64,000 nt of DNA from Vallitaleaceae bacterium. GTDB taxonomy: Bacteria > Bacillota > Clostridia > Lachnospirales > Vallitaleaceae. The notes below the pieces were generated by a model. That model had not been told where the DNA came from. It worked only from the letters and a program-made list of their open reading frames with translations, and did no database searches. The position numbers and the translations under genes are program-made. Position 1 is the stretch's first letter. Every line of letters begins with the position of its first letter. Shown here one piece after another: positions 8,446 to 17,139 of the stretch. Location: NCBI GenBank assembly GCA_028277605.1, contig JANQFZ010000068.1, positions 62,001 through 126,000 of the forward strand. The letters run 5' to 3'.

Positions 8446-9213
8446 ATGAGTGTACAATTACTGGATAAGACGAGAAAGATTAATCATCTTCTCAAAAAAA
8501 CTGGAACACAGAGAGTTATATTTACAGATATCTGTGAAATTTTAAGCGATATTCTGAGTTCCAATGGATTGGTCATTAGTAAGAAAGGAAAACTGCTAGG
8601 TATTTTTACCAAAGAGGAGATTGATCCGATAGCAGAACTGCTTCAAGATGAACTAGGTGAGTATATTGACGAGCAACTTAATGAAAGGCTGCTTAACATT
8701 TTATCAACTAAAGAAAATGTTAATTTAGAAACATTAGGCTTTTCTCCAGAAGTCAATACAAACAACTATGTTGCTATTATTGTTCCTATTGATATTGCGG
8801 GTGAGCGTCTAGGCACATTATTCTTGTACAAGAATAACGAGCAGTATAAAATTGAAGATATTATTTTAAGCGAATATGGTGCAACAGTTGTAGGATTAGA
8901 AATCATGCGTTCTATTAATGAAGAAACCAATGAGGAACTAAGAAAATCAACCATTGTAAAATCTGCATTAGGAACATTATCCTTCTCAGAACAAGAAGCT
9001 ATCAAACATATTTTTGATGAACTTAATGGAAGTGAAGGTATTTTAGTTGCTAGTAAGATTGCAGATCGTGTTGGTATTACAAGATCCGTTATTGTCAATG
9101 CACTTAGAAAGTTTGAAAGTGCTGGTGTTATTGAATCTCGTTCTTTAGGAATGAAAGGAACGTATATTAAAGTACTCAATGACGTACTAGTAGAAGAAAT
9201 TAATAAATTATAA
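8446..9213 (+). CDS. codY: GTP-sensing global regulator CodY
   Basis: CodY, 255 residues (family about 259), is the Firmicutes repressor/activator that senses branched-chain amino acids and GTP and links nutrition to metabolism, motility and virulence genes. The N-terminal GAF-like domain spans about 1-155. The winged helix-turn-helix near 201-226 contains ASKIADRVGITRSVIVNALRK, and the tail is GMKGTYIKVLN. The start ATG has a strong AGGAGGG site. The gene has its own promoter and terminator, so it forms a single-gene unit directly before the flagellar operon. In Bacillus, codY likewise neighbours flgB and CodY represses motility; whether it does so here is inference. Confidence 0.97.
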   Translation: MSVQLLDKTRKINHLLKKTGTQRVIFTDICEILSDILSSNGLVISKKGKLLGIFTKEEIDPIAELLQDELGEYIDEQLNERLLNILSTKENVNLETLGFSPEVNTNNYVAIIVPIDIAGERLGTLFLYKNNEQYKIEDIILSEYGATVVGLEIMRSINEETNEELRKSTIVKSALGTLSFSEQEAIKHIFDELNGSEGILVASKIADRVGITRSVIVNALRKFESAGVIESRSLGMKGTYIKVLNDVLVEEINKL

Positions 9214-9243
9214 GAAGTTTAAAAAATGGATAGGCAGAGAAAG

Positions 9244-9271
9244 AGAAGCACTTAATTGTGCTTCTTTTTTT
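9244..9271 (+). terminator. Intrinsic terminator after codY
   Basis: An 8-bp perfect stem (AGAAGCAC / GTGCTTCT) with loop TTAATT is followed by six or more T. Confidence 0.9.
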
Positions 9272-9713
9272 GCCATGTAACTATGGCGAACGATAGGATA
9301 AAATGCCGATATCCTATTGTAAGTATGTTGGTGCTAATTAATAGGCTAGTCATAAAGTTCTACTTTACATGTGATACAAGGTTTTCTATTATGGATAATT
9401 GTGGTATATTATTAATATAACACACAATATAAACTTGAAATAGGAAGAAATTTACATAATTATAATATAAGCTTAAACATAATATAATCGACATAGATTA
9501 TGATTTTCTTAATAACATATATACAAATATTGACAAAGATATTGTATAATGTAACATAACCTGATACAATATATAGTATTAACAATTTCGACAATTTATA
9601 AGGACTAATTCCTTATTTCGATTGACTTGCAATTCTTTACAAATAATTTATAATATTAAATAATAAAACTTCCTTAAATGTCATATCATGGATTAGGAAA
9701 AGGTGGTACTCAA
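9272..9713 (+). promoter_or_regulatory. Long AT-rich region ahead of the flagellar operon
   Basis: About 440 bp between the codY terminator and flgB contain no supported reading frame. I see a candidate promoter near the right end (listed separately) and two small palindromes: ATAGGAT/ATCCTAT near 9293-9324 and AAGGA/TCCTT near 9600-9613. The middle is very A+T rich. The conserved GCAAA/GCC loop features of a c-di-GMP-I riboswitch were searched for by eye and not seen. This is the obvious place for control of the whole fla/che cluster. Confidence 0.5.
9627..9654 (+). promoter_or_regulatory. Candidate promoter of the fla/che operon
   Basis: TTGCAA (9627-9632) and TATAAT (9649-9654) are 16 bp apart and 60 bp before the chosen flgB start. 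Other -10-like words exist in this A+T-rich region, so the assignment is provisional. Confidence 0.45.
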
Positions 9714-10085
9714 ATGATGAATCAATCTTTATTTGGTTATACAAATATTATGAATCAAGCACTTAATGCAAGCTGGCTAAGAAATGAACTTATTTCTGAA
9801 AATATTGCTAATAATGATACACCGGGCTATAAGAGAAAAGACGTTGCCTTTGAATCATTTCTTCAAACAGCTCTGCAGACAGAGCAGCCTAAAGAAATGT
9901 TGATTGAACAAATTGAACCTCAAATTTACGTAGACAATCAGCATATGAAGCTACGACTTGATGGTAATAATGTTAATGTTGAAACAGAAATGGTTGAAAT
10001 GAAAAAAAACGCCATAAGATATGAAGTGCTTGCTGACTCTGTTAGATTTAATTTTAATAGACTTAGAACTGTGATTAAAAGGTAA
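9714..10085 (+). CDS. flgB: Flagellar proximal rod protein FlgB
   Basis: FlgB, 123 residues, is a proximal rod subunit of the flagellar basal body exported by the flagellar type III system. The hallmark near the N-terminus is the rod/hook motif SENIANNDTPGYKRKDVAFE. Hydrophobic N- and C-terminal helices would pair in the rod. An in-frame ATG at 9678 would add 12 residues, but AGGTGG sits 7-8 bases before ATG 9714, which also matches the family start. It is the first gene of the fla/che cluster, with flgC following after about 90 bp. Confidence 0.93.
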   Translation: MMNQSLFGYTNIMNQALNASWLRNELISENIANNDTPGYKRKDVAFESFLQTALQTEQPKEMLIEQIEPQIYVDNQHMKLRLDGNNVNVETEMVEMKKNAIRYEVLADSVRFNFNRLRTVIKR

Positions 10086-10177
10086 TTGACAGATTTTCAT
10101 TAAGCAAAAGATCAACTATTTTACATAAGAATAACATATAAAAAAATATAGTAGATACCTATCTAGGAGGATTATAC

Positions 10178-10615
10178 ATGTCATATTTTAATTCGATGAA
10201 TGTGAGTGCCTCGGCTTTAACCGCTCAAAGACTAAGAATGGATATAATATCTCAAAATATTGCCAATGCCAATACGACAAAAACAGAAAACGGAAAGCCG
10301 TATAGAAGAAAAGTCGCTGTTTTTGAACAAGGAAAAGAGCCTTTTGGTACACTTTTAAATGATTATCTTGGTAAATATGAAGGTTCAAAAGGTGTGAGAG
10401 TGTCTAGTATTATAGAAGACAATTCCCCATTTAGAAAGGTATATGATCCCAATCATCCAGATGCAGATAAAGAAGGCTATGTAGAAATGCCGAATGTAAC
10501 CATTATTGAAGAGATGGTAAACATGATATCTGCTAATCGTTCCTATGAAGCGAATGTTACGGCCATTAACACAAGCAAATCTATTGCTTTAAAAGCTCTA
10601 GAAATTGGAAAATAG
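10178..10615 (+). CDS. flgC: Flagellar rod protein FlgC
   Basis: FlgC, 145 residues, is the second rod subunit. The N-terminus has the family pattern MNVSASALTAQRLRMD followed by ISQNIANANTTKT, and the C-terminus has the conserved VEMPNVTIIEEMVNMISANR stretch shared by rod and hook proteins. The start ATG follows TAGGAGG. The stop codon region overlaps a spurious GTG that would extend fliE, and the real fliE start lies 27 bp on. Confidence 0.96.
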   Translation: MSYFNSMNVSASALTAQRLRMDIISQNIANANTTKTENGKPYRRKVAVFEQGKEPFGTLLNDYLGKYEGSKGVRVSSIIEDNSPFRKVYDPNHPDADKEGYVEMPNVTIIEEMVNMISANRSYEANVTAINTSKSIALKALEIGK

Positions 10616-10641
10616 TGAGTGACTACGAAGAGGTGAAAGTT

Positions 10642-10950
10642 ATGTCAATACAAGTTTCTGAATTACAGACATTGATAAAACCTATACAAGGATCCAATCA
10701 AACTAATAAGCAAGAAGCTGGCATTCAATTTGAAGATGTTTTTAATCAAGCAATGAGCTTTTTAGATGAAACCAATAACTTCCAGAAACAGGCTGATAAA
10801 GCAACTCTAGATTATGCTGCTGGAAAAACGGATAATATTCATGAAGTTATGATAGCTCAAGATAAAGCTTTAACCACACTTCAATTAACCGTTGAAATAA
10901 GAGATCAATTACTCGAAGCGTATAGAGAGATTATGAGAATACAAGTTTAA
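10642..10950 (+). CDS. fliE: Flagellar hook-basal body protein FliE
   Basis: FliE, 102 residues, joins the MS ring to the rod. The C-terminal half (DKATLDYAAGKTDNIHEVMIAQDKA then LTVEIRDQLLEAYREIMRIQV) is the conserved part of the family. The frame is open back to a GTG at 10615, but AGAGGTG precedes ATG 10642 at correct spacing and the resulting length is normal. It follows flgC closely and precedes fliF by 144 bp. Confidence 0.94.
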   Translation: MSIQVSELQTLIKPIQGSNQTNKQEAGIQFEDVFNQAMSFLDETNNFQKQADKATLDYAAGKTDNIHEVMIAQDKALTTLQLTVEIRDQLLEAYREIMRIQV

Positions 10951-11035
10951 CTATAGTGTTATATATCACATAAATACATAAGTAGAATAAATAATGGACT
11001 ATACTATTATGTCAAGGATGACTGGTTTAACCTAC

Positions 11036-11064
11036 TAACTATCGTGGTTAGCATCGTATAGTTA
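11036..11064 (+). promoter_or_regulatory. Hairpin in the fliE-fliF gap
   Basis: A stem TAACTATCG (11036-11044) pairs with CG-ATAGTTA (11055-11064, one bulged T). It has no T-run and lies about 30 bp before fliF, so it may be an mRNA-processing or stability element rather than a terminator. Confidence 0.4.
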
Positions 11065-11094
11065 AAACGCTTCAAATCATAAAGGGGTGTACTT

Positions 11095-12693
11095 ATGCCA
11101 GATTCTTTGAACAAAATATCTGAGCAGATTACAAATTTTTGGAAGAAATTCGACAGACGTCAAAAAATGCAAATGTTAGTTATAGCATTAATCGTAATAA
11201 TCCTATTAGTTATCCTGACTATGGTGTTAAGTAAACCGACTTATGTGCCTTTTGTATCAGGTTTAGAACCAAAGAAGACCAATGAAGTTAAAGCGGTATT
11301 AGAAGAAAAAGGTATTGAATACCAAGTGAGAAACAATGCAACAGCTCTATATGTCGAATCTAAAAAAAAGCAGGACGCCCAAATGGCTGTTGATAGCCTT
11401 GGGATCATATCCAACGCTGAGATGGATTGGAAGGAAGCTTTTAACAACAGCTTAAATACTACCCAATCAGAAATGAAGCTCAAGTATCAGCTAGCCTTTG
11501 AAAATGAATTATCCAACAAGGTAGCAACACTTCAAAATGTGGATAAAGCCATTGTTAAGATTGTTGTACCCAATCAGGATAGAACCATTTTTGACGATGC
11601 TAAAGAATCAAAAGCCTCTGTTATTTTAACAACCAAATCAGACCTTAATAGTCAGCAGATTCTTGGAATTGCTAATTTTGTGGCTTCTGCTGTTGAGAAT
11701 TTAGAATTGAAAAATATAAGGATTATTGATAATACAGGTAAGATTTTGTTTTTGGGAGAGAATGATGACTCTGCTACAGCTGGGCTGACTAGTCAATTGG
11801 ATTATGAATTAGCAAGAGAAGACGAAATAAGAAGAAAGGTTATCAGTCTTTTACTAGCAAGAGGTGAATATAATGACGCTGAAGCTCAGGTTAATTTAAC
11901 CATTAACTTTGATCATCTCAGTTCAGTGACTGAGAAATATTCAACGCCAGAAGGTCAAACCAAAGGAATTCCTTCAAGTACCTATAGTTATGAATCCAAA
12001 GGAAGTACTTCTGAACCTGGTGGAGTGCCTGGTACGGATACGAATGATGCAATTCCAGATTATCCTATAGACACCAATACGGATTCTAATAATGAAACCA
12101 ATATTGAAAAGTTTGACTATGAAGTCAATAAAACGATTACCAATCAAACGAAACATGCTGGTGATATAGATTTTGAACAATCGGCTATATCTGTAGTAGT
12201 TAATAAATACAAGTTTTATAACCAAGAGGTCATAGAAAAACAGGGACTTCTAGAAGATAATAACTGGGAAGCTTATAAACAGAATATAACATCTAATAAA
12301 ATAACGGTTGATGATGATATTATTGCTTTAGTGAAGAACGCAACCAATATCAGCAAGGTTCAAATCATTGGATATGAGGTGCCTATATTCATTGATAAAG
12401 AAGTTAAAGAACTGCCGTTAATGAATTATTTACCGGTTGCTATTATTCTTTTACTTATAGCGTTGCTTGCCTATGCTGTTTATAAAGGAACAGAGCCTGT
12501 TGAAGTTACAGAAATTGAACCTGAGTTATCAGTAGAAGATATGCTGGCAACAACCAAAGAACGACAAGAACTAGAAAATATTGAGTTTGATGATAAATCC
12601 GAAACAAGACAACATATTGAAAAATTTGTGGATGAAAAACCAGATGCAGTTGCACAATTGCTAAGAAATTGGCTTAATGAGAATTGGGAGTGA
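11095..12693 (+). CDS. fliF: Flagellar MS-ring protein FliF
   Basis: FliF, 532 residues, assembles the MS ring in the membrane. Transmembrane helix 1 lies at about 27-46 and helix 2 at about 441-464. Between them are the ring-building motifs, with a low-complexity Ser/Gly/Asp/Asn-rich loop near 300-335. The C-terminal tail of about 65 acidic residues ending LRNWLNENWE is the FliG-binding region. The ATG is preceded by AAAGGGG. The stop codon lies 4 bp before the fliG start. Nothing is truncated. Confidence 0.97.
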   Translation: MPDSLNKISEQITNFWKKFDRRQKMQMLVIALIVIILLVILTMVLSKPTYVPFVSGLEPKKTNEVKAVLEEKGIEYQVRNNATALYVESKKKQDAQMAVDSLGIISNAEMDWKEAFNNSLNTTQSEMKLKYQLAFENELSNKVATLQNVDKAIVKIVVPNQDRTIFDDAKESKASVILTTKSDLNSQQILGIANFVASAVENLELKNIRIIDNTGKILFLGENDDSATAGLTSQLDYELAREDEIRRKVISLLLARGEYNDAEAQVNLTINFDHLSSVTEKYSTPEGQTKGIPSSTYSYESKGSTSEPGGVPGTDTNDAIPDYPIDTNTDSNNETNIEKFDYEVNKTITNQTKHAGDIDFEQSAISVVVNKYKFYNQEVIEKQGLLEDNNWEAYKQNITSNKITVDDDIIALVKNATNISKVQIIGYEVPIFIDKEVKELPLMNYLPVAIILLLIALLAYAVYKGTEPVEVTEIEPELSVEDMLATTKERQELENIEFDDKSETRQHIEKFVDEKPDAVAQLLRNWLNENWE

Positions 12694-12697
12694 CACA

Positions 12698-13714
12698 ATG
12701 GCTTTACATAAGGAAAAAATTGTAACCGGGTTACAAAAAGCAGCTGTTTTGTTAATATCTCTAGGTCCTGAAAAATCAGCAGAAATATTTAAGCATCTTA
12801 AAGAAGAAGAAATTGAACAGCTGACTTTAGAAATAGCAAATACTAGAAGTGTATCACCAAAAGAAAAAGATATAATTCTACAAGAATTCTATGAAATATG
12901 CTTAGCTCAACAATACATCGCTGAAGGTGGTATTGGATATGCTAAAGAACTTTTAGAGAAAGCGCTAGGTCCTGATAAAGCATTAGGTGTTATTGGTCGA
13001 TTGACTTCAAATCTACAGGTCAGACCCTTTGAATTTGTTAGAAAAACAGATCCAAGTCAATTACTGAATTTTATTCAGGATGAGCATAACCAAACAATTG
13101 CTTTGATATTATCTTACTTAAGCCCCGCTCAGGCATCCATGATACTTGCCGCACTGCCCCAAGATAAACAGGCGGATGTTGCTAAGAGGATTGCTCTAAT
13201 GGACAGAACATCACCCGATATTATTAAAGAAGTAGAGACGGTGCTTGAGAAAAAGCTATCATCTTTAGTTACACAGGATTATACAGTTGTTGGTGGTGTA
13301 GATTCTATTGTTCAAATATTAAATTCTGTTGATAGAAGTACTGAAAAATATATCATGGAAACATTAGAAATTGAAGATACAGAATTAGCTGAGGAAATAC
13401 GCAAGAAAATGTTTGTATTTGAAGATATTATTTCCTTGGATGATCGCTCGATTCAAACTATACTACGTGAGGTGGAAAATAACGATCTGGCACTTGCTTT
13501 GAAGGGAACAGGCGAAGAAGTAAGGAATGTTATCTTTAACAACTTGTCAAAACGCTTATCCACAATGATTAGGGAAGATATGGAGTATATGGGACCGGTT
13601 AGGCTTAGAGATGTAGAAGAAGCACAGCAAAAAATCGTTAATGTTATTAATAAACTTCAAGATACAGGTGAGATTGTTATATCCAGAGGTGGAGGTGACG
13701 AAATTATTGTCTAG
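12698..13714 (+). CDS. fliG: Flagellar motor switch protein FliG
   Basis: FliG, 338 residues, is the C-ring protein that touches FliF and transmits stator torque. The N-terminal domain includes KAAVLLISLGPEKSAEIFKHL. The middle domain includes EHNQTIALILSYL. The C-terminal torque domain has FVFEDIISLDDRSIQTILREV with the charged residues that face MotA. An ATG at 12698 behind GGGAG was preferred over the in-frame start inside fliF at 12677. The 3' end overlaps the start of fliH by about 8 bp. Confidence 0.97.
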   Translation: MALHKEKIVTGLQKAAVLLISLGPEKSAEIFKHLKEEEIEQLTLEIANTRSVSPKEKDIILQEFYEICLAQQYIAEGGIGYAKELLEKALGPDKALGVIGRLTSNLQVRPFEFVRKTDPSQLLNFIQDEHNQTIALILSYLSPAQASMILAALPQDKQADVAKRIALMDRTSPDIIKEVETVLEKKLSSLVTQDYTVVGGVDSIVQILNSVDRSTEKYIMETLEIEDTELAEEIRKKMFVFEDIISLDDRSIQTILREVENNDLALALKGTGEEVRNVIFNNLSKRLSTMIREDMEYMGPVRLRDVEEAQQKIVNVINKLQDTGEIVISRGGGDEIIV

Positions 13715-14450
13715 TATTATTAAGTCCCCATTTATAACCATTGCAAAAGAGAAAAACCGTCTTATCTCATTTGCTAGTAATACTGAAGAATACAGTGTTG
13801 ATCTTGAAGAATCGGTCATAAAGCAACTTAAAAATTCAGCGAGCTTAGAGCTTGCTGCTGCTAGAGAAGATGGGAATAAATTGATTAGCGAGGCGAAAAT
13901 AAAAGCAGAGAATATTATTCATCAGGCATCTATAGAAGCTGAAGAGATAAAGAATAAAGCTTTAGAAACAGGCAGAACCCAAGGCTATGAAAAAGGACTT
14001 GCTGATGGAGAACAACAAGGCAATGCCATTAAGAAGCAGGCGGAAGATGTTTTACGTCAAGCTCAAAGTCAAAGAGAACAGACGATTAAAGACATTGAAC
14101 CTAAAATGGTGGATTTAATAACCTCCATTCTTTACAATCTTTCAGGACATGTAGTTGAAAAAGAGACTCTAATTCTTAATCTCATCCGTAAGGGATTTAT
14201 GGAGATTGAAGTTTTAAGAAACATAGTTATTCATGTACCTAAAGAAGACTTTGACTATGTTAATGAAAACAAACAATGGATTTACGAAGAACTGGGAGAG
14301 AACACAGAATTTGAGATTCTAAAAGATCATAATCTGAGTCGAGGAGACTGCCTCATAGAAACTGAGGTTGGTACTATTGATTCAAGTATATCAACGCAGC
14401 TCGCTCTTTTAATTCAAGATTTGAAGCTTATATTGAATCATCAATCTTAG
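13707..14450 (+). CDS. fliH: Flagellar export apparatus protein FliH
   Basis: FliH (about 247 residues) is the stator-like regulator of the export ATPase FliI. A short LSSIIKSPF start resembles other FliH N-termini. A long Ala/Glu/Gln/Lys-rich coiled coil containing a GYEKGLADGEQQG Gly-repeat segment follows, and then the V-ATPase E-subunit-like C-terminal domain. No ATG fits: the open frame extends into fliG. TTG 13707 was chosen because GGAGGTG lies 9 bases before it and the sequence then matches relatives. GTG 13695 is an alternative. The gene overlaps fliG. Confidence 0.85.
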   Translation: MSSIIKSPFITIAKEKNRLISFASNTEEYSVDLEESVIKQLKNSASLELAAAREDGNKLISEAKIKAENIIHQASIEAEEIKNKALETGRTQGYEKGLADGEQQGNAIKKQAEDVLRQAQSQREQTIKDIEPKMVDLITSILYNLSGHVVEKETLILNLIRKGFMEIEVLRNIVIHVPKEDFDYVNENKQWIYEELGENTEFEILKDHNLSRGDCLIETEVGTIDSSISTQLALLIQDLKLILNHQS

Positions 14451-14466
14451 AGACAGAGGTGTATCA

Positions 14467-15792
14467 TTGAACGCTATAAATTTTGATAAATACAATGCTC
14501 TAATACATAAATCTTATATTCGTCACATTGGCAAAGTTAAGCGTGTGGTTGGATTAACCATTGAATCTCTAGGTCCGCAGGTAAGTCTAGGAGAATTATG
14601 TAAAATTACATCCACCGATAAGAGGCAGGAAGTATTTGCTGAAGTTGTAGGGTTTAAGGAGAACCGTGTTCAGCTTATGCCATTAAGCCATTTAAATGGC
14701 ATCGATAGCGGTTGCGTAGTAGAAGCACTAGGTCACTCCATACAAGTACCAGTCAGTGATAAGTTACTGGGCAGGGTGTTAGATGGACTTGGTAAACCAA
14801 TTGATAATCAACAGCCCATTTATTCAGATAACTATTATACTATTGAGAATGAACCTCCAGATCCTCTAAAAAGACAGAGGATAAAGGATGTTATCCCTGT
14901 AGGGGTTAAGGCTATAGACGGTTTGTTGACCATTGGGAAAGGGCAGAGAGTTGGTATTTTTGCTGGTAGTGGTGTTGGGAAAAGCACACTTCTAGGTATG
15001 ATAGCTAGAAATACCAAGGCGGATATGAATGTGATTGCTCTTATTGGAGAAAGAGGAAGAGAAGTTAGAGAATTTTTAGAAAAAGATCTGGGTGAAGAAG
15101 GGTTAAAACGTTCGGTTGTTGTTGTTGCTACTTCTGATAAGCCCGCACTGGTAAGGCAGAAAGCGGCTAAGACAGCAACGGCCATAGCAGAATATTTTAG
15201 AGATAAAGGGCAGGATGTTTTATTAATGATGGATTCTTTAACACGTTTTTCAATGGCGCAAAGAGAGATTGGACTAGCAATAGGTGAGCCGCCAGTCAGC
15301 AGGGGATACACGCCATCTGTTTTTTCTGTTATGCCTAAGCTACTTGAAAGAGCAGGTAACTCAGAGACTGGTTCAATCACAGGGCTTTATACGGTGCTTG
15401 TGGATGGAGATGATATGAATGAACCGATTACAGACACAGCTAGAGGTATATTAGATGGTCATATTGTCTTATCAAGAAATCTGGCTAATAAAAATCATTA
15501 TCCTGCTATTGATATATTGCAAAGTGTTTCTAGAGTAATGTCTGATATTATTAGTGATGAGCATAAGGATTCTGCTTACTTGCTTAAATCTATGCTGGCT
15601 ACGTATAGAGAAGCGGAAGATCTCATCAATATTGGTGCTTATGCAAAAGGAAGCAATGAAGAAATTGATCAGGCTATGCAGTACATACAAGGTATCAATA
15701 ACTATCTCACTCAAAGAACAAATGAACATATACCGTTTCATAAGGAGTTGGAAGCGTTACAAGACCTATTTAGTCGTAATGAAGCAGACTAA
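14467..15792 (+). CDS. fliI: Flagellum-specific ATPase FliI
   Basis: FliI, 441 residues, is the F1-beta-like ATPase of the flagellar export system. The Walker A GSGVGKST lies near residue 166, followed by ALIGERGREVREF and Walker B LLMMDSLTRF. GEPPVSRGYTPSVFSVMPKLLER is strongly conserved. The start is TTG, with AGAGGTG five bases upstream and no better ATG. The gene lies 16 bp after fliH and 36 bp before fliJ. Confidence 0.97.
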   Translation: MNAINFDKYNALIHKSYIRHIGKVKRVVGLTIESLGPQVSLGELCKITSTDKRQEVFAEVVGFKENRVQLMPLSHLNGIDSGCVVEALGHSIQVPVSDKLLGRVLDGLGKPIDNQQPIYSDNYYTIENEPPDPLKRQRIKDVIPVGVKAIDGLLTIGKGQRVGIFAGSGVGKSTLLGMIARNTKADMNVIALIGERGREVREFLEKDLGEEGLKRSVVVVATSDKPALVRQKAAKTATAIAEYFRDKGQDVLLMMDSLTRFSMAQREIGLAIGEPPVSRGYTPSVFSVMPKLLERAGNSETGSITGLYTVLVDGDDMNEPITDTARGILDGHIVLSRNLANKNHYPAIDILQSVSRVMSDIISDEHKDSAYLLKSMLATYREAEDLINIGAYAKGSNEEIDQAMQYIQGINNYLTQRTNEHIPFHKELEALQDLFSRNEAD

Positions 15793-15828
15793 GAAAGCTT
15801 CTAGTAGATTTTAAAGCAGGTGAAAGAG

Positions 15829-16263
15829 ATGAAATTCCACTATCCTATGCAGAACTTATTAAATATCAAAGAAAAAATGGAAGAACAGAAAAAAATGGCA
15901 CTGGGACAAGCTCAAGCTATCTTAGCTCAAGAAATAAAACAGTTACAGCATATGTGCAGCAGACAAGAATCAAGCAGACGCACGCTAGTTGATACGATGA
16001 ATAAAAAAGTAAATGCAAAGACACTACAGAGTTTATATCAAGCTTTAAAATACTTTGAGATTAACATAAAAGAACAGGAGAATCATGTAACCCTTGCAAG
16101 AAACAATGTAGAAAATAAAAGAGAACAGGTTAAACAAGCTATGATTGAGAGAAAAACACAAGAAAAACTAAAAGATAGAGCTTATCTTGAGTTTGTTAAG
16201 CAAGAAGCCATAAAGGAACAAAAAAAGGTCGATGAAATTATAAGTTTTAAATACAGCCTTTAA
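15829..16263 (+). CDS. fliJ: Flagellar export chaperone FliJ
   Basis: FliJ, 144 residues, is a coiled-coil protein that links the ATPase ring to the export gate. The sequence is almost all charged helix, rich in Glu, Lys and Gln, with the family start KFHYPMQNLLNIKEKMEEQKK shortened here to a typical YxLQxLLxIKE-like pattern. GTG 15820 would add three residues, but ATG 15829 behind CAGGTG is better placed. The identification rests on position between fliI and the MotE-like gene as well as composition. Confidence 0.88.
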   Translation: MKFHYPMQNLLNIKEKMEEQKKMALGQAQAILAQEIKQLQHMCSRQESSRRTLVDTMNKKVNAKTLQSLYQALKYFEINIKEQENHVTLARNNVENKREQVKQAMIERKTQEKLKDRAYLEFVKQEAIKEQKKVDEIISFKYSL

Positions 16264-16276
16264 CATGGAGGACACT

Positions 16277-17002
16277 ATGGAGCAAGAATCAGTTAAACAA
16301 AAAACAAAACCTATGATAGGTCCTGTTATTATCATTGTACTTCTTCTTATTATAGGATTAGGTGCTGTTATCAAACTGGATATAGCAGGTATAGGAACAT
16401 CAGTATTCACACCTCTATTAAAGGATGTTCCGATCATTCAAGCAATACTTCCTGAACGTGCAGAAGAGACTATGGCTGAAAAGGATGCCCATCAGTATAC
16501 ATCAATTGAAGAGGTTGTTGAACGCCTAAAGGCAACTGAAAAATTACTCAGTGAAAAAGAATTAGAAGTAGAAGGTCTAAATGAACAAAATAGCATTATG
16601 CAAGCAGAAATTGAACGATTAAAAGTTTTTGAAAATGATAAAATACAATTTGATGCTGATAGAAAAGCCTTTGATGAGCAAATTGTGTTTTCGGATAAAG
16701 CCCCCAATCTAAGTGATTATATTAGTTTTTATGAATCTGTCAATCCAGATAATGCTGCAGAACTGTATCGTGAAGCTATTATAATGCAAGCGCATGATAA
16801 GGAGGTGGATGATTATGCTAATACTTATGGTACTATGAAACCAGAAGAAGCAGCGAGAATTATGGAAGCTATGACTTCCAATATGGATTTAATTGTCTTA
16901 ATTCTAAACCGTATCAACATCGAACAGCGGGCAGATATATTAGGTGAAATGGATCCTGAAATAGCAGCAAAAATTACTAAATACATGGTACCAGAGCTAT
17001 AA
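16277..17002 (+). CDS. MotE/YlxF-like protein with MgtE N-terminal domain
   Basis: This 241-residue protein has one transmembrane helix near residues 13-33, a long coiled coil around 65-125, and a C-terminal domain near 155-240. The last domain contains YGTMKPEEAARIMEAM and ADILGEMDPEIAAKITKYM, the MgtE intracellular N-terminal repeat. Proteins of this build (YlxF, MotE) sit in this operon slot in many bacteria. MotE is reported to chaperone the stator protein MotC, but for most members the role is unknown. ATG 16277 follows GGAGG at five bases; an ATG at 16265 overlaps that site and was rejected. Confidence 0.8.
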   Translation: MEQESVKQKTKPMIGPVIIIVLLLIIGLGAVIKLDIAGIGTSVFTPLLKDVPIIQAILPERAEETMAEKDAHQYTSIEEVVERLKATEKLLSEKELEVEGLNEQNSIMQAEIERLKVFENDKIQFDADRKAFDEQIVFSDKAPNLSDYISFYESVNPDNAAELYREAIIMQAHDKEVDDYANTYGTMKPEEAARIMEAMTSNMDLIVLILNRINIEQRADILGEMDPEIAAKITKYMVPEL

Positions 17003-17139
17003 AGGGATTAATTTATAAAAGGTATTCTTTGCAATTAATAGAAGTAATGTTTACTTTTTATGGATTTATCCATAGTAAAAGGTTATTCCAAACTTGGACT
17101 AGCCACTGTATCATTTTAACTGAGAAAGGAGGTGTCATG

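Noticed and set aside
9530-9550. TTGACA followed by TATAAT upstream of flgB
   Set aside because: The spacing is only 9 bp, far from the 16-18 bp needed for a sigmaA promoter.
9586-9602. CodY-box-like ACAATTTCGACAATT
   Set aside because: Only about 9 of 15 positions fit AATTTTCWGAAAATT, which is expected by chance in such A+T-rich DNA.
9272-9713. c-di-GMP-I riboswitch before the flagellar operon, as in some Clostridia
   Set aside because: The conserved GCAAA/GCC elements and paired arms were not found on the + strand.
14835-15380. 181-codon open frame on the minus strand inside fliI
   Set aside because: It is fully opposite a highly conserved ATPase, has no ribosome site and no recognisable sequence, so it is a coding shadow. 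The other minus-strand frames in the window are of the same kind.
15554-15814. 86-codon plus-strand frame overlapping the end of fliI
   Set aside because: It is out of frame within fliI and lacks a ribosome site and homology.
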